Source: Chloroflexota bacterium (GTDB lineage: Bacteria > Chloroflexota > Dehalococcoidia > SM23-28-2 > RBG-16-64-32). Taken from it: a stretch of 12,613 nt of DNA. The DNA lies in assembly GCA_022563285.1 (NCBI GenBank), contig JADFNQ010000015.1, forward strand, positions 1 through 12,613. The letters run 5' to 3'. The notes under the pieces are model-generated. The model was not told the origin of the DNA. It was given only the letters and a program-made list of their open reading frames with translations, and ran no database searches. Below, piece by piece: positions 5,565-11,816 of the stretch (position 1 is the first letter of the stretch; each line of letters starts with the position of its first letter). The position numbers and the translations under genes were made by a program.

Positions 5565-6803
5565 CTACTCCGTAACCGAGATCTGCCCCCACATCTCCAG
5601 GGGGTGGACGTCGCAGCGGAAGACAAGCGTAGCCGGCTGGTCCAGGGAGAAGGTGAACTCGTCCGTCTCCCCGTTCTGGATGATGGCGGTAGTGAAATCA
5701 TCGTCGGAGCTCCACTCGCCGTCCAGGCCGGCGATACGCAGGTTGTGAGGGTTTAGCCCCGTGTTGCTGAGACGTATGGTCACCTCTTGGCCCACTTTCA
5801 CCTGGAAGTTGTTAAGGGAAAAGGAGTTATCCAGGGAATCGGTTTCAGTGACGCCATCGCTGGGCTCCAGGAACTCCGCCTGCACATCCTGAGCGGTGGC
5901 GGGCCGCTCAGGTTGGCCCGCGCTGGGGGTGGGCACGACGCCGGGGGCGGCAGGCGTCGCGGCCGGCGGCGGCGTCCCGGAGGGAGCGGGGGCGCGCTGG
6001 GTCTGACCGCAGGCCACCTCGATGAAGGGGCCGGTGGGCGGCTCGATCGGGCCGGTGAAGACCTGGGCGCCCTCCTCGTGCTCCGCGGCCTGCGTCTGGA
6101 AGTCAGCACGCTCCACCGTTATCTCGTCGTTGTCCATGGAGATGTCCACGATCCTGACCACCTCATCATCGATGCGCAGCAGACTGGCCGCTGTCAGCTC
6201 CCCGACATCCGTCAGGACGAAGATCGTATCCGCAGCGCCGACGGCCGCCGCGAGCTTCTTACCCCTGAGTAGGTCGGCGTGGTCGGCTTCCTCCACGGCC
6301 GCCTCCCAGCCCTTCTCGCTGATGGCGCTGAGGTTATCGGGCAGGTCCAGGCCGGGCATAGAGCCGGTGATGAGAGCGATTAACTGATCAATCTGGAAGT
6401 CGTTCATGGGGCCGCCCTGGTCCTCCGCCCACGCCGGCATCAGCGTCCCCAGGCGACCGCAACGGATGGTGTCCCGAAAGCGGCTCTGGATCTCCATGAG
6501 CTTGCCGGGGTCGGGCCCGGTTTTTCCCGGGTCGTCCGGGTCTGCCATCATTGGCCGGTTGGCCTCCAGGTTGAGGGGCAAACCGGGCAGCAGCGTGTTC
6601 TCCAGACTGCCCAGCCCGTTGAGACCGTGGCAGGAGCGGCAGTTCAGCGAGAATAGCTTGCCCCCCCGCTCCGCGTTCTGGACAAGCTGGCGCTGCTCCG
6701 CGTCGTCGGCGCGGACGTTGTCCCAGATGAAGTAGAGGAACGTGCCGATTAGGACCAGGAACATCAGCCCGATCATCACGTTGACCTGCTTGCTGGTGTT
6801 CAT
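5565..6803 (-). CDS. Membrane-anchored cytochrome c fused to a C-terminal cupredoxin
   Basis: This is a 412-residue protein. A helix at about 8-28 anchors it. A class I cytochrome c domain (about 40-150) has haem motif C55-R-S-C58-H59 and probable axial Met M122 in GTLMPAW. A middle beta-rich domain (about 185-255; LLRIDDEVVRIV) has no function I can assign. A Pro/Ala linker (about 268-305) leads to a cupredoxin domain (about 306-412) with H353, C397, H400 and M404 (FRCDVHPLEM). Both redox centres look intact. It lies 39 bp after the Rieske gene in the bc-complex operon, so it most likely takes electrons from Rieske and passes them by its copper domain to the lipoprotein cupredoxins or an oxidase. 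No strong Shine-Dalgarno sequence is seen at the start. Confidence 0.88.
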   Translation of the reverse strand: MNTSKQVNVMIGLMFLVLIGTFLYFIWDNVRADDAEQRQLVQNAERGGKLFSLNCRSCHGLNGLGSLENTLLPGLPLNLEANRPMMADPDDPGKTGPDPGKLMEIQSRFRDTIRCGRLGTLMPAWAEDQGGPMNDFQIDQLIALITGSMPGLDLPDNLSAISEKGWEAAVEEADHADLLRGKKLAAAVGAADTIFVLTDVGELTAASLLRIDDEVVRIVDISMDNDEITVERADFQTQAAEHEEGAQVFTGPIEPPTGPFIEVACGQTQRAPAPSGTPPPAATPAAPGVVPTPSAGQPERPATAQDVQAEFLEPSDGVTETDSLDNSFSLNNFQVKVGQEVTIRLSNTGLNPHNLRIAGLDGEWSSDDDFTTAIIQNGETDEFTFSLDQPATLVFRCDVHPLEMWGQISVTE

Positions 6804-6842
6804 CGGGTTGCGGGCGCCTCTCCTCTCGCTCTCGCTAAGCCG

Positions 6843-7502
6843 CTACGCGTCATAGGGGACGGTCTTGGACGGGTTCTCCGGGCCGCCCTTCTCCGCCACC
6901 GTCAAGCCGGTGCTAACCTTGATGCTGTTGTCGTCCTGCACCTCCAGGGGGAAGACGTCCATCGGGCGCGGTGCTGGACCGGCGACCAGAATACCGCCCT
7001 CTTTGGTGTAGGTGGAGCCGTGGCAGGGGCAGCGAAACCAGCCCGTGCGGCCCAGGAAGGTAAAGTCGGCCCGCCAGGGCACGGTGCACCCCAGGTGGGG
7101 GCACTTGCGCCACAACGCCAGCAACCCGCCCGGCGTCTCCTCTCCGTTGGGGGTAACCCCAGGCTCCAGGTTCAGCAGGAAGAATCTGCCCTCCGGGATC
7201 GCTACCGGCTCGTCTCCCGGCCCCGGGATCAGGTCTTTGCTCACGAACACATCGCGGGCAGCGCCGGTCACCTTGCGGGGATAGAAGAAGTCCAGAGAGG
7301 GACCTATAAGCCCCACCATGGCGAGGCCAATGGTTGTCCAGAAGCCACCCAGTATGAACAGACGACGAGTGAGCACATGCCGCTTTGGCACCGGCGTGGC
7401 GACCGGTGTATCGACGGTGGCAGCGGCCGGCTGTTCGGCAGCCGCCGGTTCGGGCTGCGCCGGTGCGCCCTCGGGCTGCGGTTCTTCAGTATTGGATTCC
7501 AT
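6843..7502 (-). CDS. qcrA: Rieske [2Fe-2S] subunit of the quinol:cytochrome c reductase
   Basis: The protein has 219 residues. A disordered Pro/Ala/Glu-rich head (1-40) is followed by L-T-R46-R47 and a hydrophobic helix (about 47-67), which fits a Tat-type uncleaved anchor. The Rieske domain carries C134-P-H136-L-G-C139 and C158-P-C160-H161-G-S163: cluster ligands C134, H136, C158 and H161, with C139-C160 as the disulfide. S163 is the residue that raises cluster potential in the family. It accepts one electron from quinol at the Qo site and hands it to cytochrome c. AGGTGA six bases before the ATG supports the start. It lies between the cytochrome b genes and the cytochrome c-cupredoxin gene. 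Confidence 0.94.
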   Translation of the reverse strand: MESNTEEPQPEGAPAQPEPAAAEQPAAATVDTPVATPVPKRHVLTRRLFILGGFWTTIGLAMVGLIGPSLDFFYPRKVTGAARDVFVSKDLIPGPGDEPVAIPEGRFFLLNLEPGVTPNGEETPGGLLALWRKCPHLGCTVPWRADFTFLGRTGWFRCPCHGSTYTKEGGILVAGPAPRPMDVFPLEVQDDNSIKVSTGLTVAEKGGPENPSKTVPYDA

Positions 7503-7587
7503 ACCGTATCACCTCTCTCCTCATCATCCCCCAACTGCCCCCCGTATTTGATCCCGGTGATGGCGTAGATGGGCTAAGCAAATGCGC

Positions 7588-8580
7588 TTACCCCTCGTCC
7601 ACCTTGATGTTCCATGGCGCTATCAGGTCCTGGCCCTCGCCACGGAAGAAGCTGCCTATCAGGGTCAAGGCGAGGTATCCGAATATCACTCCCGTGTACA
7701 TTACGATCATGACGTCGCGTCTCGTTCGCACCCAGCCCAGGCGGAACATGGTATAGATTATCAACCCCGGGAAGACGACGATAGTGAGGGTGAGAGGGAT
7801 CACCTGTTCGGCCATCGCGGCCGGGATGTTGAGATGCTCACCTCCCCAGCCGTGGATGTTACTTAGGCCGATGAAACCGAGGTCCCAGTCGCCGATCGAG
7901 TCGTTGAACGGCCAGGCGATGTTGTCGAGATCTTCCGGCCAGTTCACTCCGAGGACTTCGAACTCCAACCGCTTGGAGAAGTCCTTGGTGGAGACGATGC
8001 CTAAGTGCTTGGCGCCCGCCTCGTCCCGCAGGCAGGGCCAGCCGACGTCCTCAGCGGCCTCCGGGCAGGACGGGATCCAGCGGGTCAGCATCTCCGTCTT
8101 AAAGTCAACCAGGGGCGTCAATCTCGTGTCGCCCGCGTCCAGCGTCACCAGTCCGAAGCTGACGACAGTCGCGTAGATGATGGTGATGACTGTAATGCGC
8201 ACAGAGTACTTCGTGCCGAACCACAGCCCCTGCATATGCCGGCTGCGGTCTATAAAGGGGATAGCGGCGAAAAACCCGAGGGCTATCGTCGGTATCAGAA
8301 CGCCGGCCCAGGCCTTGTCCATGTGGAGGAGGAGCTCCTGGAGGTTGAGGAAGTACCAGGGCGCCTTGGACGGGTTCGGCGTCACGTCTAGGTTGGCGCG
8401 GTTGAGCAGGGGAGCGTTTATGAACACCGATAGGATCACGAAGGTGATCGTAAACAGCACCGCCGAGATAAACTCGATGAACACCAGGTCCGGCCAGACC
8501 AGCACCTCCTCCTCCCGCACACGCTTGGGTCGGGGCCTCGCGGGGGCTGCTGTGGCCTGTCGCTGGGCCTGTACGGCCAT
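7588..8580 (-). CDS. Cytochrome b C-terminal domain / subunit IV-like protein with a large loop insertion
   Basis: The protein has 330 residues. After a charged head come helices at about 33-54, 91-110 and 125-146, the core of b6f subunit IV. The Qo-site segment is SKAPWYFLNLQELL (71-84), where APWY replaces the usual PEWY. A hydrophilic stretch of about 110 residues (148-257) follows, then two more helices at about 258-279 and 287-311. Subunit IV is normally about 160 residues with three helices, so this is roughly twice as long. The inserted stretch has two Cys (C172, C183) but no CxxCH, so no extra haem c. It pairs with the cytochrome b6-like gene 18 bp upstream to form the split b subunit. 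TAA stop. Confidence 0.88.
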   Translation of the reverse strand: MAVQAQRQATAAPARPRPKRVREEEVLVWPDLVFIEFISAVLFTITFVILSVFINAPLLNRANLDVTPNPSKAPWYFLNLQELLLHMDKAWAGVLIPTIALGFFAAIPFIDRSRHMQGLWFGTKYSVRITVITIIYATVVSFGLVTLDAGDTRLTPLVDFKTEMLTRWIPSCPEAAEDVGWPCLRDEAGAKHLGIVSTKDFSKRLEFEVLGVNWPEDLDNIAWPFNDSIGDWDLGFIGLSNIHGWGGEHLNIPAAMAEQVIPLTLTIVVFPGLIIYTMFRLGWVRTRRDVMIVMYTGVIFGYLALTLIGSFFRGEGQDLIAPWNIKVDEG

Positions 8581-8598
8581 ACCTGTGCCTTCGGCCTC

Positions 8599-9378
8599 CT
8601 AGAGCGGGCGCGCCATACCGCCGTCGCGGCGGATGCGCCAGAAGTGGACCGCCATCATGATCGCCGCTAGCAGGGGCAGCGCGATGACGTGTAGCGTGTA
8701 GAAACGGATCAACGCCGGCTGACCGATCTCGAACCCCCCGAATATTACTGTCTGCACCTCGTCCCCCAGGTAGGGGGACGAGCCGCCGATGCCGTGGCCA
8801 ACGGTCACCGCCCATAGGGCGAGCTGATCCCAGGGGAGCAGGTAGCCTGTGAAGCTGAGGACCAGGGTGAGGACAAGGAGCACCACGCCCACTACCCAGT
8901 TGAACTCCCGCGGTGGTTTGTAGGCCCCGGTGTAGAACACCCGCATCATGTGCAGGAACACCAGGATCACCATAGCGTGGGCGGTCCAGCGGTGCATGTT
9001 CCGCATCAGGAGGCCGAACTTGACGTTGGTCTCCAGGGCAGCGATGTCCTGGTAGGCGCGGTCCACGGAGGGCACGTAGTAGAACATCAGCAGCACACCC
9101 GTGATGGTGAGAACGATGAACATGAAGAACGTCAGGCCGCCCAGGCAATAAGTGTATGTGACCCTGACATGGGTGCGCTGTAGCCGCGTGGGGTGCAGGT
9201 GGAGGAAGACGTTGGTGGCCACCACCAGCATCTGGTTGCGGGGAGTATTGGGGTAGCCGGAGCGGAAGATGGACTGCCAGATGTAGTTGTGGAACAGCCT
9301 ATCGTAGATGCGGTCCTGGAGCAGCTGTATCCTCTCGGACAAGTTGCGTGGTTTGCCAGGCTCTTCCGTGGCCGACAT
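8599..9378 (-). CDS. qcrB: Cytochrome b6-type subunit of the quinol:cytochrome c reductase
   Basis: The protein has 259 residues, with four transmembrane helices from about 75 onward. Haem b ligands are H129 and H143 (RNMHRW, FLHMMR) and H230 and H245 (YTLH, AVHFW). The 14 residues between the last pair are the b6f-type spacing, against 13 in mitochondrial-type cytochrome b. C78 in YCLGG aligns with the Cys that covalently holds haem cn/ci in b6f and Firmicutes-type complexes. GYLLPWDQ is the conserved Qo-region motif. The N-terminal 70 residues are longer than in chloroplast b6. The quinone is probably menaquinone (inference). GAGG nine bases before the ATG lies by the stop of the 40-codon gene 11 bp upstream. 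Confidence 0.94.
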   Translation of the reverse strand: MSATEEPGKPRNLSERIQLLQDRIYDRLFHNYIWQSIFRSGYPNTPRNQMLVVATNVFLHLHPTRLQRTHVRVTYTYCLGGLTFFMFIVLTITGVLLMFYYVPSVDRAYQDIAALETNVKFGLLMRNMHRWTAHAMVILVFLHMMRVFYTGAYKPPREFNWVVGVVLLVLTLVLSFTGYLLPWDQLALWAVTVGHGIGGSSPYLGDEVQTVIFGGFEIGQPALIRFYTLHVIALPLLAAIMMAVHFWRIRRDGGMARPL

Positions 9379-9389
9379 CTAAGCTCGCC

Positions 9390-9512
9390 TCAGCGTGACC
9401 ACCAGGCGCCGAACAGTACCATGATGAGCAACGATCCAAGGATGGTGAATAGAACCGCTAGGAACTCGAACCCCTCAGGCACCTGGCGAAACAGGATATC
9501 CAACGGGGGCAT
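9390..9512 (-). CDS. 40-residue single-helix membrane microprotein at the head of the bc operon
   Basis: This small frame runs ATG (9510-9512) to TGA (9390-9392). It has an amphipathic start (MPPLDILFRQVPEGFEF), one transmembrane helix (about 17-37) and ends GAWWSR. AAGGA lies nine bases upstream. It is the first gene after the promoter at 9590-9618, and its stop is 11 bp before the cytochrome b6 start. Position and topology suggest a small accessory or assembly subunit, like the tiny one-helix subunits of b6f complexes, but no sequence family is recognised. It uses TGA as a normal stop. Confidence 0.65.
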   Translation of the reverse strand: MPPLDILFRQVPEGFEFLAVLFTILGSLLIMVLFGAWWSR

Positions 9513-9589
9513 GCCGATCGGTCCTTCCTATCTGAGCCCGCCCAATAGGGCCGTTACGGCGACAGATTGTGAAGTTCTTAGCAAAGCGC

Positions 9590-9618
9590 AGGCTAGCACC
9601 ACCACTACCTAGTGTCAA
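9590..9618 (-). promoter_or_regulatory. Promoter of the bc-complex operon
   Basis: On the minus strand a perfect -35 TTGACA (9613-9618), a 17-nt spacer and -10 TAGCCT (9590-9595) lie in the 171-bp gap after purH. The transcript would start near 9583, about 70 nt before the microprotein ATG. I see nothing else definite in 9513-9683 and no clear purH terminator. Confidence 0.65.
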
Positions 9619-9683
9619 GAGCGGCAGGGGCAGGGCGGCCAACATATCCGGCAGCCGACTGACGCTACGCTCAGGGGCCAAGT

Positions 9684-11369
9684 CTAGTGCCGGAAGTGGC
9701 GCTCGCCGCTGAACACCATCGCCACCCCGTACTCGTCGCAGACTTCGACCGCCTCCTCGTCCCGCACGGCGCCCCCGGGCTGGATGATCGCCGTCACGCC
9801 GGCCCGACAGGCCATCTCCACAGCGTCGTCACGGGCGAAGGGGAAGAAGGCGTCCGAAGCCAGGACGGCGCCCTTCGCCTTCTCGCCGGCCAGACGGAGC
9901 GCCAACTCCACCGGCGTCTTGCGGTTCTGCTGGCCGCCGCCGATGCCCACGGTGGCCCCGTCCTTGGCGACGACGATAGCGTTGGACTTGACGTGCTTCA
10001 CCACCTTCCAGGCGAATCGGAGGTCAGCCAGCTCCCCGGCCGTGGGCGCCCGCTTGGTCACCACTCGCAGCTCCAGCCTGTCGTCCGGACAGCGGTCGGC
10101 GTCCTGCACCAGGAGCCCCCCGGTGACGCGGCGGTAGTCCAGGTCCGCGGCCGGAGCCCCTTCGACTTCGCTCAGGGCAGGCCCTTCCGGCAGGCGTCCA
10201 GACGGGCCCAGACGGGCCCCCGCCCGGGGGCGGATGTCCGCCCGCAGGATGCGCAGGTCGCGGCGCTTCTGCAGGCGCTGCAGCGCCGCCGGCTCGTAGT
10301 CCGGCGCGACGATGACGTCGTAGCGCATCCCCTTCATCGCCGCCACCATCGACTCCGTGACCGGGCGGTTGGCGGCGATGATCCCCCCGAACGGAGACAC
10401 GGGGTCCGACTCGAAGGCGCGGCGATAGGCCTCGGCGATCTCCTCGTGGCTGGCGATGCCGCAGGGGCTGGCGTGCTTGACGATGACGACCGACGGGTCG
10501 TCGAACTCCATCACCGCCTGCCAGGCGGCGTCTGCGTCCATGACGTTTATGTAGGAGAGGTCGAGCCCGTGCAGCTTCTCCGCGGCGACGATGCCGCCAG
10601 CGGGGGCGCCGACCCGCTCCTCGCGGTAGAGGGCGGCCCGCTGGTGGGGGTTCTCGCCGTAGCGGAGGTCAAGCGCCTTGTCGAAGGCCAGGGTCATCCG
10701 CTCGGGGAACGCCTCCTCGCCCCGCCCAGACGGGCCCAGGCGGGCCCCCGTCCGGGGGCGGGCGTCTGCCCGCAGGTACTGGACGATCGCCGTATCGTAG
10801 TGGGCGGTGTGCTGGAACGCCTTCTCGGCCAGGCGGCGTCGGAACTCCAGCGGCACGTTGTCCGCCGCTCCGTCCCCGGTGCGCCCAGACGGGCGGGCGT
10901 CTGCCCGCAGGCGGTCCAGCGCCCCGGCGTAGTCGGCGGGGTCGACGAGGACTAGGACGAACGGGTAGTTCTTGGCGGCGGCGCGGATGATCGCCGGCCC
11001 GCCGATATCGATCTGCTCCAGGCACTCGTCGTGAGCGGCGCCGGAGGCCACCGTCTCCACGAACGGGTAGAGGTTGACGCAGACGAGGTCGATGGGCGGG
11101 ATATCGTTGCGGCGGAGGTCGTCCATATGCTCCGGCAGGTCGCGGCGGGCGAGGACGCCGCCGTAGAGGATGGGGTGGATGCTCTTGATGCGGCCGCCCA
11201 GGATCTCCGGGAAGCCGGTAAGGGAGGAGATGCCGCGCACGCTGAGGCCGGCCTCCGCCAGGGCCCTCTGGGTGCCGCCGGTGGAGTATATCTCGAACCC
11301 CAGCTCCGCCAGCTCGCGGGCGAACTCCTGGACGCCCGCCTTATCGCTTACGGAGATGAAGGCGATCAT
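9684..11369 (-). CDS. purH: Bifunctional AICAR formyltransferase / IMP cyclohydrolase with in-frame repeat insertions
   Basis: The protein has 561 residues; PurH is usually about 510-530. It catalyses the last two steps of IMP synthesis. The N-terminal MGS-like cyclohydrolase domain shows STGGT (29-33) and GGRIKSIHP (58-66). The formyltransferase domain shows RYGENPHQ (236-243), K298-H299 in VKHASPCG, SPFGGIIA (325-332) and GIGGGQQNR (475-483). Extra length comes from repeat-encoded segments: L-R-A-D-A-R-P-S-G-R at 154-163, L-R-A-D-A-R-P to S-G-R at 199-216, and L-R-A-D-I-R-P to S-G-R at 375-392, followed by ALSEVEG (398-404). All fall in loops between conserved blocks and keep frame, so the enzyme is probably active. 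The start ATG overlaps the stop of the upstream gene (ATGA), indicating coupling with purM and the small gene. Confidence 0.95.
   Translation of the reverse strand: MIAFISVSDKAGVQEFARELAELGFEIYSTGGTQRALAEAGLSVRGISSLTGFPEILGGRIKSIHPILYGGVLARRDLPEHMDDLRRNDIPPIDLVCVNLYPFVETVASGAAHDECLEQIDIGGPAIIRAAAKNYPFVLVLVDPADYAGALDRLRADARPSGRTGDGAADNVPLEFRRRLAEKAFQHTAHYDTAIVQYLRADARPRTGARLGPSGRGEEAFPERMTLAFDKALDLRYGENPHQRAALYREERVGAPAGGIVAAEKLHGLDLSYINVMDADAAWQAVMEFDDPSVVIVKHASPCGIASHEEIAEAYRRAFESDPVSPFGGIIAANRPVTESMVAAMKGMRYDVIVAPDYEPAALQRLQKRRDLRILRADIRPRAGARLGPSGRLPEGPALSEVEGAPAADLDYRRVTGGLLVQDADRCPDDRLELRVVTKRAPTAGELADLRFAWKVVKHVKSNAIVVAKDGATVGIGGGQQNRKTPVELALRLAGEKAKGAVLASDAFFPFARDDAVEMACRAGVTAIIQPGGAVRDEEAVEVCDEYGVAMVFSGERHFRH
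10157..10186. repeat. Dispersed short repeat inside purH (ALSEVEG / FDFAQG type)
   Basis: The stretch CCCTTCGACTTCGCTCAGGG and its flanks encode ALSEVEG in the purH frame and FDFAQG on the other strand. I recognise this as a short dispersed repeat that appears, in several reading frames, in predicted proteins of Chloroflexota and some other environmental genomes. It lies about 13 bp from the palindromic repeat copy at 10199-10248, so two different elements sit in one loop. Confidence 0.65.
10199..10248 (-). repeat. Palindromic repeat in purH, copy A (long form, 50 bp)
   Basis: The copy starts CAGACGGGCCCAGACGGGCC and ends CCCGCAGG. It is identical to copy B at 45 of 50 positions. The centre is a G/C inverted repeat. 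In the purH frame it adds L-R-A-D-I-R-P-R-A-G-A-R-L-G-P-S-G. Confidence 0.85.
10727..10776 (-). repeat. Palindromic repeat in purH, copy B (long form, 50 bp)
   Basis: Same length and ends as copy A. The core GCCCCCGTCCGGGGGC is a near-perfect hairpin flanked by CAGACG and CGTCTG. It sits between the HTAHYDTAIVQYL block and the ERMTLAFDKALDLRYGENP block of PurH. Confidence 0.85.
10886..10911 (-). repeat. Palindromic repeat in purH, copy C (short form, 26 bp)
   Basis: This is copy B minus its bases 10-33 exactly: the first 9 and last 17 bases are identical and 24 internal bases are absent. What remains is the CAGACG...CGTCTG palindrome. The reading frame is the same as in A and B (L-R-A-D-A-R-P-S-G). 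Confidence 0.85.
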
Positions 11370-11812
11370 GCCCAGCCCTCCTCGTCCTCCCCGGCTTCCT
11401 CCCGCGCCTGGAACTCGTCCGCCACCTCGGTCACCACCTCGCCCTGGCCGCCGCAGAGGGGGCAGGTGGCCATGCCCGGGGTCGCCTCGTCCATCCCCTG
11501 GTACTCCATCAGCTTGTCGTCCTCGATCCAGATGTAGGACTTCTCAGGGTCGTAGTCCTCTATGCCCTGGATCTCGTGGCTCTGGCCCGCCTCGTCCACC
11601 CACATCACCCGATCCTGGCCCGACACGTGCTCCCGGAAGAAGACGTCCAGCGCCTCCGGCGCGCTGCCGGCCTCCACCTGCTCCTCCCACTCTACCTCCT
11701 CATGACGCGTCTCCTCCGGCTCCTCCCCGGCGCGACGCCCGCCGTACATCCGTAACCAGTCTCGGGCCCCGCTGGGCATCCGCTCGGTGTAGAAGACGCG
11801 GAACGTGGGCAT
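11366..11812 (-). CDS. Acidic protein with a CxxC motif, between purM and purH
   Basis: The protein has 148 residues from the ATG at 11810-11812, four bases after the purM stop; a longer frame reaches back into purM but is only its shadow. I do not recognise a named family. It starts MPTFRVFYTERMPSGARDWL and has a central stretch rich in Glu (about 32-50). A segment resembling a small beta fold (FREHVSGQDRVMWVDEAGQS) follows, then CPLCGGQGEV (about 117-126), a single zinc-ribbon-like half-site, and a very acidic tail. With only one CxxC it would need a partner or dimer to bind metal. Its TGA stop overlaps the purH ATG by four bases, so it is translated with purH. A role in purine synthesis is suggested by position only. 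Confidence 0.75.
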   Translation of the reverse strand: MPTFRVFYTERMPSGARDWLRMYGGRRAGEEPEETRHEEVEWEEQVEAGSAPEALDVFFREHVSGQDRVMWVDEAGQSHEIQGIEDYDPEKSYIWIEDDKLMEYQGMDEATPGMATCPLCGGQGEVVTEVADEFQAREEAGEDEEGWA

Positions 11813-11816
11813 CGGG

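Noticed and set aside
8105..9148. A 347-codon open frame on the - strand across the two cytochrome b genes
   Set aside because: It overlaps two genes with intact haem ligands and quinol-site motifs in another frame; its own translation has no recognisable domain.
9687..10955. A 422-codon open frame on the + strand
   Set aside because: It is the complement of purH; its low-complexity composition and lack of any family motif mark it as a high-GC shadow.
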